DNA from: Proteobacteria bacterium SG_bin5
Lineage (GTDB): Bacteria; Pseudomonadota; Alphaproteobacteria; Sphingomonadales; Sphingomonadaceae
Assembly: GCA_002083475.1 (NCBI GenBank)
Contig: LWDI01000023.1
Location: 561 to 30,109 of the forward strand
Length of the DNA stretch: 29,549 nucleotides
Direction of reading: 5' to 3'
The position numbers were made by a program, and so were the translations under genes. Below, piece after piece: positions 7,043-15,824 of the stretch (position 1 is the first letter of the stretch; the number at the start of each line of letters is the position of its first letter). Under the pieces are notes generated by a model that had not been told where the DNA came from, did not search any database, and saw only the letters and a program-made list of their open reading frames with translations.

Positions 7043-8403
7043 GACGTCACCGGCAGATGAACGATCCAGCGCCCGCGCGGTCGCACCACCAAAGCATAAT
7101 AGCCGATCGACAGCGCGATCTGCGCCGCCGTCACGATCAACCCCAGCCGCCCCTCGCCCGGGTCGAGCGCGTTGAGGATCATGAGATAAAGGCTCGCCGC
7201 CAGCGTCACCACCGGGGCGAGCGGAAACCAGGGCATGCGGAACGGCGCGCCCGCCGTCGCTCCGCTCCGCCGTCCGGCGATCGCCGCGAGCGCGATCCCG
7301 GCATAGATCGCCGTCAGCCCCAGCCCGCTCGCCACCAGCAGCAGCGGCAGCGGCACGAAGCAGCACAGCGCGCCGAGCCCGCCCGTCACCAAGGTCGCGA
7401 TCCAGGGCGAGCCGAGCTTGGGGTGTATGGCGCCCATCAGCGCGTCGCACGGGGCGCCCCAGCAGCGATCGCGCGCGGTACCATAGAAGAAGCGCGCAGT
7501 CGCGAGGATACAGGCGATCGCCGCGTTGATCAGCGCGATCGCCACCCCCAGCGCCACCGCCTGCCCCGCCAGGCGCCCGAGCCGGTGGGTGACGAGAAAG
7601 CCGAACGGATCGTCCATCGCCAGCAGCGCGCGCAGATCGGGCGCGCCGATCAGCACGGCGGCGATCGGCAGCCCCTCGATCGCGATGGTGAGCAGCGCCG
7701 CCCACAGGATCACGCCACCGATCCGCGCGGGCGCGTGACGCATTTCCTCGCCGAAATAGACCGCGACGCCGAAGCCATTGAGCGCGAGCGTGCCGATCGC
7801 GGCGGCGACCCCGATCGAGGCCGGCGTCGCGGGCGCGAGACCTTCGGCGCCCGGCATCATCGGGGCGGCGAGGAACGGCAGAAAATCCCGCTCGGGCGCG
7901 ATCAAGCCGGCGGCGAGCACCGCGAGCGCGGCGAGCAGCTCGACGAGCAGAAAGGCGCCCGTGATCACGGCATTGACCCGGATTTCGAGCAGCGCGACCA
8001 AAGTCGAGGCGATCACCACCGCGAGCGCGAGCGGCACTTGCGGCACGCCCGGCGCGACCGCCCCCAAAACGGCGGCGAGCCCCAGCCCTAGGATCGGCGG
8101 GAAAAGCACGTTGTTGAACAGATTGACGCCGAGCATCACGAACCCCGCCATCGGCCCCAAAGTCCGCGCGACGAACACATATTCGCCGCCCGCCACGGGC
8201 CAGCAGGACGACAGCTCGGCATAGACATAGGCCGTCGCGACGCAGATCAGGCTGGCGAGCGCGAGCGCCCAAATCGCGCCGGTGCCGGCCGCGTGCAGCA
8301 TCCCGGGCACGGTCGCGAACAGCGACGACACCGGGGTCGCGACCGAGAGGGTGAGGAACAGCACGCCGACGGGGCCGAGGCTGCGGTTGAGCGATTGGGT
8401 CAC
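7039..8403 (-). CDS. APC superfamily amino acid/polyamine permease
   Basis: About 454 residues form roughly 12 hydrophobic helices with the APC-type start TQSLNRSLGPVGVLFL, followed by a glycine-rich unwound helix 1 region and AYVYAELSSCWPVAGGEY. The family moves amino acids or polyamines across the inner membrane with protons or by exchange. Substrate is unknown. The frame is open back to a GTG at 8439, but the extra 12 residues (PPPPPGEELGE) are encoded by a repeat element. The GTG at 8403, with GGAGGAG about 9 bases upstream, is the better start. The stop overlaps the PPK2 start (ATGA), giving a two-gene operon. Confidence 0.85.
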   Translation of the reverse strand: MTQSLNRSLGPVGVLFLTLSVATPVSSLFATVPGMLHAAGTGAIWALALASLICVATAYVYAELSSCWPVAGGEYVFVARTLGPMAGFVMLGVNLFNNVLFPPILGLGLAAVLGAVAPGVPQVPLALAVVIASTLVALLEIRVNAVITGAFLLVELLAALAVLAAGLIAPERDFLPFLAAPMMPGAEGLAPATPASIGVAAAIGTLALNGFGVAVYFGEEMRHAPARIGGVILWAALLTIAIEGLPIAAVLIGAPDLRALLAMDDPFGFLVTHRLGRLAGQAVALGVAIALINAAIACILATARFFYGTARDRCWGAPCDALMGAIHPKLGSPWIATLVTGGLGALCCFVPLPLLLVASGLGLTAIYAGIALAAIAGRRSGATAGAPFRMPWFPLAPVVTLAASLYLMILNALDPGEGRLGLIVTAAQIALSIGYYALVVRPRGRWIVHLPVTS

Positions 8404-8410
8404 TTCACCG

Positions 8411-8537
8411 AGCTCCTCCCCCGGCGGGGGAGGTGGCACCCGCGAAGCGGGTGACGGAGGGGTGTTCCCGGCTGATCGAGGGTGTCACCCCTCCACCAGC
8501 CTTTGGCTGGTCCCCCTCCCCTTGCAGGGGAGGAGCT
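8411..8537. repeat. Paired palindromic intergenic element, family B
   Basis: The left arm (8411-8464) and right arm (8486-8537) both have AGCTCCTCCCC at their outer ends and GGAGGGGTG / CACCCCTCC at their inner ends. Each arm also holds its own small hairpin (CACCCGCGAAGCGGGTG at 8437-8453; CCAGCCTTTGGCTGG at 8496-8510). This fills most of the 156-bp gap between aspS and the permease gene. It looks like a BIME-type mosaic of REP sequences. Confidence 0.75.
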
Positions 8538-8559
8538 GGAAGCCGCCCCCCCACCGCGC

Positions 8560-10338
8560 CTAATCGAGCGTGCGGATGTGCAGCTCGCGCAGCTGCTTCG
8601 CGCTCACCGCCGAGGGGGCGCCCATCATCAGATCCTCGGCCTTTTGCGTCATCGGGAAAGTGATGACCTCGCGGATATTGGGCTCGTCCGCCAGCAGCAT
8701 CACGATGCGGTCGACCCCCGGCGCCGAGCCGCCGTGCGGCGGGGCGCCATATTTGAAGGCGTTGATCATACCCGCGAAATTGGCGTCGACATCGGCGCGG
8801 CTATAGCCCGCGATCTCGAACGCCTTGTACATGATCTCGGGCCGATGGTTCCGGATCGCGCCCGACGACAATTCGATGCCGTTGCACACGATGTCGTATT
8901 GATAAGCGAGAATATCGAGCGGGTCCTTGGTTTCGAGCGCCGCCAACTCACCCTGCGGCATCGAGAAGGGGTTGTGCGAAAAGTCGATCTTCTTCGCATC
9001 CTCGTCATATTCGAACATCGGGAAATCGACGATCCAGCAAAATTCGAAGCGTTTCTCGTCGATCAGGCCCAGTTGCTGGCCGACCCGCGTCCGCGCGATC
9101 CCGGCGAGCTTGGCCGCTTGCGCTTCCTTGCCGGCGGCGAAGAACACGCCGTCGTCCGGCCCCAGCCCCAGAGCCTCGGCGATTGCCGCCATCCCGGCCT
9201 CGCCGTGATTGTTCGCGATCGGCCCGCCGAACACGCCGCCTTTGCGCGTCGCATAGCCCAGGCCCGGAAAGCCCTCGCTCTGCGCCCAGGCGTTCATATC
9301 GTCGAAGAATTTGCGGCTCTTGTCGGCCGTGTTCGGCGCGGGGATCGCGCGCACCACGTCGCCCGCCGCCACGATCGAGGCAAAGCGGCCGAAGCCCGAG
9401 CCTTCGAACAGCGCCGAAACATCGGTGATGATCAGCGGATTGCGCAGGTCCGGCTTGTCATTGCCATATTTCAGCATCGACTCGCGGTACGGGATGCGGC
9501 GGAAGGGCAGTGGCGAGACGCTGCGGCCCTTGCCCTGCCAATCGGCGAATTCCTCGAACACGCCGTGCAGCACCGGCTCGATCGCGGCGAAGACATCGTC
9601 TTGCGTCACGAAGCTCATCTCGAAATCGAGCTGGTAGAATTCGCCCGGGCTGCGATCGGCGCGCGCATCCTCGTCGCGGAAGCACGGCGCGATCTGGAAA
9701 TAACGATCGAAGCCCGCGACCATCAGCAGCTGCTTGAACATCTGCGGCGCCTGGGGAAGCGCGTAGAACTTCCCCGGATGCACCCGGCTCGGCACCAGAT
9801 AGTCACGCGCGCCCTCGGGGCTGGAGGCGGTGAGGATCGGCGTCTGAAATTCGGTGAAGCCTTGCGCGATCATCCGCTGGCGCAACGAGGCGATCACTTG
9901 CGCGCGCAGCATGATGTTGGCGTGCACCTTTTCGCGCCGCAGATCGAGGAAGCGATAGCGCAGGCGAATATCCTCGGGATACTCGGCCTCGCCCGCGACC
10001 GGCATCGGCAGGTCCTGCGCCGCCGATTGCACCACCGCCGCGCTGGCGCGCACTTCGATCGCGCCGGTCGCGAGATTGGGGTTCACCGCTTCCGCCGCGC
10101 GCGCGACCACCGTGCCGGTGATGGTGACGACGCTTTCGTTCTTCAGCCCCTCGATCACCGCGAAGGCGGGGCCGTCGACTTCGGTCACGATCTGGGTGAT
10201 GCCGTGATGATCGCGCAGATCGACGAACACCAGATCGCCATGGTCGCGCTTCTTGTGGACCCAGCCCGATAGGCGCACCGTCTGGCCGACGTCGGACGCG
10301 CGCAATTGGGCGCAATGATGCGTGCGATAGCTATGCAT
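8560..10338 (-). CDS. aspS: Aspartate--tRNA ligase, probably non-discriminating
   Basis: This 592-residue class II synthetase charges tRNA-Asp. An N-terminal OB-fold anticodon-binding domain (about 1-110, GWVHKKRDHGDLVF) is followed by the catalytic domain with the motif 2 region FRDEDARADRSPGEFYQLD, the bacterial GAD insertion, and motif 3 near the end (GGSAPGVDRIVMLL). His33 in KKRDHGD replaces the leucine of discriminating enzymes (E. coli L30). In known cases this His marks enzymes that also charge tRNA-Asn for repair by GatCAB amidotransferase. The ATG at 10338 gives the usual MHSYRTH start. The KGG stress gene lies 62 bases upstream on the same strand. Confidence 0.96.
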   Translation of the reverse strand: MHSYRTHHCAQLRASDVGQTVRLSGWVHKKRDHGDLVFVDLRDHHGITQIVTEVDGPAFAVIEGLKNESVVTITGTVVARAAEAVNPNLATGAIEVRASAAVVQSAAQDLPMPVAGEAEYPEDIRLRYRFLDLRREKVHANIMLRAQVIASLRQRMIAQGFTEFQTPILTASSPEGARDYLVPSRVHPGKFYALPQAPQMFKQLLMVAGFDRYFQIAPCFRDEDARADRSPGEFYQLDFEMSFVTQDDVFAAIEPVLHGVFEEFADWQGKGRSVSPLPFRRIPYRESMLKYGNDKPDLRNPLIITDVSALFEGSGFGRFASIVAAGDVVRAIPAPNTADKSRKFFDDMNAWAQSEGFPGLGYATRKGGVFGGPIANNHGEAGMAAIAEALGLGPDDGVFFAAGKEAQAAKLAGIARTRVGQQLGLIDEKRFEFCWIVDFPMFEYDEDAKKIDFSHNPFSMPQGELAALETKDPLDILAYQYDIVCNGIELSSGAIRNHRPEIMYKAFEIAGYSRADVDANFAGMINAFKYGAPPHGGSAPGVDRIVMLLADEPNIREVITFPMTQKAEDLMMGAPSAVSAKQLRELHIRTLD

Positions 10339-10400
10339 GGCCGCGCCCATCGGGCGTCGGCGCCGCGCTTGTCAAGCCGTCCGCGCAAGGGCGCGAGGCG

Positions 10401-10661
10401 CTATTCCTCGCCGCCGTCGGGCGTGCGGTGGCTCGCCTCGCCGCCCTTGCGCCCGGCTTCGGCCGCGCGCGTGGGATCATTGGCGAAATTGCCGCCCGAA
10501 ACCTTGCCCCCCGCCCGGCCGGCGGCGGCGGCGCGTTCGGGGTTGTTCTTGAAATTGCCGCCGCTCGCCTTGCCGCCCATGCGCGCGATTTCGCGTTGGC
10601 GTTCGGCGTCCATCGCCGCGAAGCCGCGGCCATTCCCCTTGGGTTTCGGCGTTTCCGCCAT
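10401..10661 (-). CDS. KGG-repeat general stress protein
   Basis: This 86-residue, glycine- and charge-rich hydrophilic protein is built from three repeats of the KGG (stress-induced, GsiB/YciG-like) type: MGGKASGGNFKNNPERAAAA, AGGKVSGGNFANDPTRAAEA and a shorter final KGGEASHR. Such proteins are intrinsically disordered, hydrophilin-like and induced by desiccation, osmotic stress or stationary phase. The ATG at 10661 has GGGAG upstream. A near-consensus EcfG promoter lies at 10694-10719, which fits the family. The reading frame stays open further upstream but loses the repeat character there. Confidence 0.85.
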   Translation of the reverse strand: MAETPKPKGNGRGFAAMDAERQREIARMGGKASGGNFKNNPERAAAAGRAGGKVSGGNFANDPTRAAEAGRKGGEASHRTPDGGEE

Positions 10662-10693
10662 CGTCTTCACTCCCGCAACTAGGATGCGCTGAA

Positions 10694-10719
10694 AACGCCG
10701 AAACTTTTCAATCCGTTCA
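10694..10719 (-). promoter_or_regulatory. EcfG-like general stress promoter
   Basis: The minus strand reads TGAAC-N17-CGTT (10719-10715 and 10697-10694), one mismatch from GGAAC-N16/17-CGTT. The start point would be near 10687, about 26 bases before the KGG gene. Confidence 0.5.
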
Positions 10720-10725
10720 TATAAT
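10720..10725 (+). promoter_or_regulatory. Possible -10 box for rnd
   Basis: A perfect TATAAT occurs in an otherwise GC-rich divergent region, about 80 bases before the rnd start. No good -35 element is seen at 16-18 bases, so support is weak. Confidence 0.25.
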
Positions 10726-10806
10726 TTCGCGTGCGTGGTCTCGCGGGTCGCGCGCTCCGGACAAGCCCGGTCTGGCAGCGTGCCGATCGCGGTGCTACCC
10801 AGCGCC

Positions 10807-11979
10807 ATGCACATTCACGACCTGATCACCGACTCTGCCGCGCTCGCCAATCTCTGCCACCGCCTCGCTCAAGCGCGTTTCGTCGCGGTCGATACCGAAT
10901 TCATGCGCGAGAACAGCTATTGGCCCGAACTGTGCCTGATCCAGATCGCCGACGAAAACGAAGCCGCCGCGATCGATCCCAAGGCGCCCGATCTCGACCT
11001 GGGGCCGCTGCTCGATCTGCTGGTCGATAACGAGGAGGTGCTCAAGATCTTCCACGCCGGCGGGCAGGACATCGAAATCATCTATAATCTGACCGGCAAG
11101 ACCCCTCACCCGCTGTTCGATACCCAGATCGCGGCGATGGCGCTGGGGCTGGGCGAGCAGATCGGCTATTCGAACCTGGTCGAGACTTTTCTCGGCATCG
11201 GCATCGACAAGGGCGCGCGCTTCACCGATTGGAGCCGCCGCCCGCTCGACAAGCGCCAGATCGAATATGCGATCGGCGACGTGACGCATCTCGCCGCGAT
11301 CTTCCCCAAGATGCTGGAGAAGCTGCGCAAGACCGGGCGCGGCGCCTGGCTCGACGAGGAAATGGAACGGCTCGCCGCGCCCGAAAATTATCGCAACGAC
11401 CCCGAACAAGCCTGGCACCGCGTGCGCATCCAGGGGCGCAAGCCCGAGGTGCTCGGCCGGCTGAAAGCGCTCGCGCGCTGGCGCGAGATCGAGGCGCAGA
11501 CCAAGGATTTGCCGCGCGGCCGCATCGTGAAGGACGAAACGCTCGCCGATCTCGCGCTGTCGCCGCCCAAGAAACAGGGCGATCTCGCCAAGGTGCGCGG
11601 GCTTTCGGCGAGCTGGGCCTCGAACGACATCGGCGCGCGGCTGATGGCGGCGCTCGAGGAGGCGCGCCCGCTCGCGGCGAGCGAAATTCCCCCGCGCGAC
11701 GATCGCAAGCCGGGGCTGGGCAAGGACGGCGCGCTCGTTGCCGATCTCTTGAAGCTGCTACTGAAAATCCGCGCGCGCGACATCGATGTGGCGGCGAAAT
11801 TGCTCGCGCGCACCGACGAGCTGGAGGCGCTGGCGGCGGGGCAGCGCGCCGGGCTGCCGATGCTCGAGGGCTGGCGTTACGATCAATTCGGCAAGGACGC
11901 GCTGGCGCTGGTCGAAGGCCGGCTGGGCTTCGCGGTGAAGGGCGGCAAGCTGAAAATGACGCGGGCGGAAGAGGCTTAG
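10807..11979 (+). CDS. rnd: Ribonuclease D
   Basis: This 390-residue 3'-5' exoribonuclease matures tRNA 3' ends. The DEDD exonuclease domain (about 1-170) has FVAVDTEFMREN (first Asp and Glu), HAGGQDIEII and YAIGDVTHLAAIF (third Asp and catalytic Tyr). An HRDC domain follows at about 205-285, and a weaker helical C-terminal region completes the family length. An in-frame ATG at 10735 adds 24 low-quality residues. The ATG at 10807 begins MHIHDLITDSAAL, the normal start of the exonuclease fold. It is divergent from the KGG gene and convergent with ppx, with an inverted pair of family A repeats between them. Confidence 0.94.
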   Translation: MHIHDLITDSAALANLCHRLAQARFVAVDTEFMRENSYWPELCLIQIADENEAAAIDPKAPDLDLGPLLDLLVDNEEVLKIFHAGGQDIEIIYNLTGKTPHPLFDTQIAAMALGLGEQIGYSNLVETFLGIGIDKGARFTDWSRRPLDKRQIEYAIGDVTHLAAIFPKMLEKLRKTGRGAWLDEEMERLAAPENYRNDPEQAWHRVRIQGRKPEVLGRLKALARWREIEAQTKDLPRGRIVKDETLADLALSPPKKQGDLAKVRGLSASWASNDIGARLMAALEEARPLAASEIPPRDDRKPGLGKDGALVADLLKLLLKIRARDIDVAAKLLARTDELEALAAGQRAGLPMLEGWRYDQFGKDALALVEGRLGFAVKGGKLKMTRAEEA

Positions 11980-12039
11980 GCCGCGGCGCCGGCAGTTCGA
12001 TCGCAAGGGGTCGGTCGGCAGCTTTGGTCGACCAAGCCC

Positions 12040-12117
12040 GTCGCCCCAGCGAAAGCTGGGGCCTGGGGCAAATGGAGCGCTACACCGGCTAGAGGCCCCA
12101 GCTTGCGCTGGGGCGAC
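12040..12117. repeat. Inverted pair of family A palindromic repeats
   Basis: Two 24-bp units (12040-12063, and 12094-12117 in opposite orientation, one mismatch) are separated by 30 bases between convergent rnd and ppx. Each unit alone is a hairpin (CCCCAGCG/CGCTGGGG type), and together they can form a longer cruciform. It may end transcription from both sides. It occupies nearly half of the 164-bp gap. Confidence 0.8.
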
Positions 12118-12143
12118 AGCCTGGAGCCGATCGTTCGCGCCCC

Positions 12144-13646
12144 TTACCCCGCGCGTACCACCGCCTGCCGGCCGAGCGCGCTCGCCAGCGCCTTGTGCCG
12201 CCGCTCGACCGCTTCCGAATAAAGCGCGCGGTCGCTCGCGGCCAAGCTCAGCACCAGCGCCGCGCCGTCATCGGCGAGCCGGCTGCGCGTCAGCGGGCCC
12301 GCCAGGCCGCCCGACAGCCGCTGCCCCAGCCGCATCGCCAGCCCCCAGGCGACCGCGCGCTTGAGCTCCACGGGTCCCGCCAGCGCGGGCAAAGGCTCGG
12401 GCGCGCCGAGGCCGCCGCCCAATGAGGTGAACAAGGCCTGCGCCACCAGCGCACGCCCGGCGGCGTCGATCGCGACCCAATTGCCGTGGAGCGCGATCTC
12501 CACCCCGCGCTCGGCGCGGAATTCGGGGTTGGCGCGCCAGCCGACGTCGGCCAGCAGGCAGGCGGCGTGGCGCAGCCGCCGCAGCGCGGGCGCGTCGCTT
12601 TCGAACAAGGGGGCGATCCAGCTATCGAGCAAATCGCCATGTTCGGGGAAACGCCCCAGGCGCCGCCCCTCCTCGCGCGCGGCGACGATCAACGGATCGA
12701 GCGCGCGCTCCTCGGGCGAGAGCGCGGCATAGAGCAGCCCCTCGCGCAACCCGAACGCCGAGACGATCGTGGTGCGCGCGCCCAAATGCCGCAGCAGCAC
12801 GCCGAGCAACGCGCAGGCGTCGCCCAGCGTCGGGATGCGCGCGGCGGATAGATTGGGGATCTGCCGCAGCGTGCCTTTGGAAATCTGCGCGAGCGTGCGC
12901 GTCAGCCGCGCGATCGTCGCGGGGGGCATTTCATATTGGTGGATGATGGGGAGCTTATAGCCCGTCTGATACATGTCGAGCCGCGCGAGCGAGCGCCACG
13001 AGCCGCCGACCAGATAGAGCGGCAGCCCGGCGCCGCGCGCTTCCCAGCCCGCCGCGGCGATCAGCCGATCGACCGCGCGATCGAATTTGCGCGGTCCCTC
13101 GGCACGCAGCGCCGGCAGCCGAAGCACGCCCAAGGGAAAGCTCGCGCGCGCCTCGACCGCGCCGCTTCGCACGCGGACCAATTCCAGGCTGCCGCCCCCC
13201 AAATCGCCGACGATGCCATCGGCCTCGGGGATCGCCGAGAGCACGCCGAGCCCCGCCCCCAATGCTTCCTGCTCGCCCGAAAGCAGTTCGACCGCGAGAC
13301 CCATCGCGCGCGCCTCGGCGAGCAATTCACCGCCATTGGCCGCGTCGCGCACGGCGGCGGTCGCGACCACTTTCAGCGTCGCGACTTCCATCTCGCGCGC
13401 GACGGCGGCGAAGCGCGCGAGCGCCATCCGCGCGAGCTCCAGCGCGCCGGCATCGATCGCCCCGGTTTCGGCGAAGCCGCGCCCGAGCCCGGCCATCACC
13501 TTTTCGTTGAACAGGATCGCGGGCAGTCGCGCCGGGCCTTGATAAACCACCAGCCGGATCGAATTCGAGCCGATGTCGATGATCGCGGTGCGCGGTTCGC
13601 CATTCGCCGCGCGCGGCTTTGCTTTGCCGAAGAACAAGGTTGCCAT
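12144..13646 (-). CDS. ppx: Ppx/GppA family exopolyphosphatase
   Basis: This 500-residue member of the ASKHA fold removes terminal phosphate from polyphosphate and/or converts pppGpp to ppGpp. Phosphate-binding motifs are IIDIGSNSIRLVVY (about 23-36), VVATAAVRDAANG and GDLGGGSLELVRV. A helical C-terminal domain beginning near residue 300 resembles the HD-like domain of long Ppx proteins. The gene starts 4 bases after the ppk1 stop, so the polyphosphate-making and -degrading enzymes are made from the same transcript. Whether Ppx or GppA activity dominates cannot be decided from sequence. Confidence 0.93.
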   Translation of the reverse strand: MATLFFGKAKPRAANGEPRTAIIDIGSNSIRLVVYQGPARLPAILFNEKVMAGLGRGFAETGAIDAGALELARMALARFAAVAREMEVATLKVVATAAVRDAANGGELLAEARAMGLAVELLSGEQEALGAGLGVLSAIPEADGIVGDLGGGSLELVRVRSGAVEARASFPLGVLRLPALRAEGPRKFDRAVDRLIAAAGWEARGAGLPLYLVGGSWRSLARLDMYQTGYKLPIIHQYEMPPATIARLTRTLAQISKGTLRQIPNLSAARIPTLGDACALLGVLLRHLGARTTIVSAFGLREGLLYAALSPEERALDPLIVAAREEGRRLGRFPEHGDLLDSWIAPLFESDAPALRRLRHAACLLADVGWRANPEFRAERGVEIALHGNWVAIDAAGRALVAQALFTSLGGGLGAPEPLPALAGPVELKRAVAWGLAMRLGQRLSGGLAGPLTRSRLADDGAALVLSLAASDRALYSEAVERRHKALASALGRQAVVRAG

Positions 13647-13649
13647 GAA

Positions 13650-15824
13650 TCAGTCCCGTGCGACCGCCCCGCGCCGGCTGAGCGACAGTCGCGGCACCGC
13701 GCCCCGCGTCAGCGCCGCGCCGCGCCCCGAAAGCGAGGGGTTGGTCATGAAATAACGATGCAGATTGAACGGCTTTTCGCCCGGATCGAGCCGCAAATAG
13801 CTGCCGTCGCTCTGCAATTCCCAGCTCTGTTCGGTGTCGATCAAATTGGCGACCATCACCTGATCGAGCACTTGCTTGTGTACCGTCGGGTTCAGGATGG
13901 GGAGCATATATTCGACGCGGCGATCGAAATTGCGCGGCATCCAATCGGCCGACGAGATGAACAGCAAGGCGCCGTCATTGGGCAGCGCCGCGCCATTGCC
14001 GAACGCCCAGATGCGGCTGTGTTCGAGGAAGCGGCCGACGACCGATTTGACGCGGATCTGCTCGCTCATCCCCGCCACGCCTGGTTTCAGACAGCAAATG
14101 CCGCGCACGATCAGCTCGATCGCGACGCCGGCGTTGCTCGCGTCGTAGAGCTTGTCGATGATCGCGGGGTCGACCAGCGAGTTCATCTTGGCCCAGATCG
14201 CCGCGGGCTTGCCGGCGCGGGCGAAGGCGATCTCGGCGTCGATCAGCTCGAACAGCCGCGCGCGCAAGTTGCGCGGGCTCATGCTGAGCAATTCCATGTC
14301 GGTCGGCTCGAGATAGCCCGTCACATAGTTGAACATCTGCGCCGCGTCGCGCCCCACGCGCGGATCGGCGGTGAAGAAGCTCAAATCGGTATAAATCCGC
14401 GCGGTGATCGGGTGATAATTACCCGTGCCGAAGTGGCAATAAGTGCGGAACTCGGCCCCTTCGCGGCGCACCACCATCGAAACCTTGGCGTGCGTCTTCC
14501 AATCGATGAAGCCATAGACGACTTGCACGCCAGCGCGTTCGAGCGCCGAGGCCCAGAGCAGATTCTGCTCCTCGTCGAACCGCGCCTTCAGCTCGACGAC
14601 GGCGGTCACCGATTTGCCGGCCTCGGCGGCGGCGATCAGCGCGTTGATCACCCCGGGCTGCTTGCCCGCGCGGTAAAGCGTCTGCTTGATCGCGACGACA
14701 TCGGGGTCTTGCGCGGCCTGGCGCAGGAAAGCGAGCACCACGTCGAACGTTTCGTAAGGGTGCTGGACGACGATGTCCTTGGCGCGGATCGCGGCGAAGC
14801 AATCGCCGCCGAATTCGCGGATGCGCTCGGGGAAGCGCGGGGTGAAGGGAGTGAATTTCAGATCGGGGCGATCCTCCTCGACCAGGGCCGCCAGATCGCC
14901 CATGCCGAGGAAGCCCACGCTTTCGGTGATGATCCCGTCCGCCCCGCCGAGTTCGGCCTTGAGCAGCGCCTCGATCTCGCTCGGCAGATCGGGCTCGCGC
15001 TCCAGCCGGATCACCTTGCCGCGCCGCCGCCGCTTGATCGCGTTGGCGAAGTAACGCACCAGATCCTCGGCCTCTTCCTCAATCTCCAGATCGCTGTCGC
15101 GCAGCACGCGGAAAGTCGCGGCGTCGCGCACCTCATAGCCGGGGAAGACGAGCCAGCAATAGCGCTTGATGAGCGTCTCGATCGCCATGTAGCGCGCGCC
15201 CTCGCCCGGCAAGCGGACGAAGCGCCCGAGCGCGGTGGGCAGCATCACCAGTTCGCGCACCATCGCCTTGTCGCGCGCGCGGCACAGGTCGAAGATCAGG
15301 CTCATCCCCTTGTTGGGGATGAACGGGAAGGGATGCGCCGGATCGAGCGCCTGGGGGGTGAGGATCGGGAAAATCTGCTCGCGGAAATAGGCCTCCAACC
15401 AGGCCGCGTCCGCCTCGGGCACGTCGTGCGCGCCGAGCACTTTGATGCCCGCATCGGCCAATTGCTCGCGCAAGGACTGCCAAACCTGCTGCTGCTCGTC
15501 CATCAGCCGATCGGCCTCGGCGGCGGCGAGCGCCAGTTGCTGGGCGGGGGTGAGGCCATCGGCCGACAGGCTATCGACCGACTGCACCTGCTGGCCGCGC
15601 AAGCCCGCCATGCGGACCATGAAGAATTCGTCGAGATTGCTCGCCGAGATCGAGAGGAAGCGCAGCCGTTCGAGCAGCGGATGCGCGGGGTTGGTCGCTT
15701 CCTCCAGCACGCGGCGGTTGAAGGCGAGCCAGCTCAGTTCGCGGTTGAAAAAGCGTTCGCCGCCCCCGGCGGGCTCGCCCATCGCATCGTCATCTTCCAT
15801 CTCAGCGAGCGTCGGACGATCCAT
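13650..15824 (-). CDS. ppk1: Polyphosphate kinase 1
   Basis: About 724 residues reversibly extend polyphosphate with the ATP gamma-phosphate. The N domain begins FFNRELSWLAFNRRV. The autophosphorylated histidine is in HFGTGNYHP (residue 464 from this start), and the second catalytic histidine is in EHSRIWAFGNG (602). Two adjacent ATG codons (15827 and 15824) exist. GGGAGGA lies only 1-2 bases before the first, so the second is better spaced. The 5' end overlaps hda by about 23 bases, suggesting coupled translation. ppx follows after 3 bases. The gene order hda-ppk is also known in Caulobacter. Confidence 0.96.
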   Translation of the reverse strand: MDRPTLAEMEDDDAMGEPAGGGERFFNRELSWLAFNRRVLEEATNPAHPLLERLRFLSISASNLDEFFMVRMAGLRGQQVQSVDSLSADGLTPAQQLALAAAEADRLMDEQQQVWQSLREQLADAGIKVLGAHDVPEADAAWLEAYFREQIFPILTPQALDPAHPFPFIPNKGMSLIFDLCRARDKAMVRELVMLPTALGRFVRLPGEGARYMAIETLIKRYCWLVFPGYEVRDAATFRVLRDSDLEIEEEAEDLVRYFANAIKRRRRGKVIRLEREPDLPSEIEALLKAELGGADGIITESVGFLGMGDLAALVEEDRPDLKFTPFTPRFPERIREFGGDCFAAIRAKDIVVQHPYETFDVVLAFLRQAAQDPDVVAIKQTLYRAGKQPGVINALIAAAEAGKSVTAVVELKARFDEEQNLLWASALERAGVQVVYGFIDWKTHAKVSMVVRREGAEFRTYCHFGTGNYHPITARIYTDLSFFTADPRVGRDAAQMFNYVTGYLEPTDMELLSMSPRNLRARLFELIDAEIAFARAGKPAAIWAKMNSLVDPAIIDKLYDASNAGVAIELIVRGICCLKPGVAGMSEQIRVKSVVGRFLEHSRIWAFGNGAALPNDGALLFISSADWMPRNFDRRVEYMLPILNPTVHKQVLDQVMVANLIDTEQSWELQSDGSYLRLDPGEKPFNLHRYFMTNPSLSGRGAALTRGAVPRLSLSRRGAVARD

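Noticed and set aside
8404..8439. Extended permease N-terminus starting at GTG 8439
   Set aside because: The added residues (PPPPPGEELGE) are encoded by a palindromic repeat, and the permease fold starts after them.
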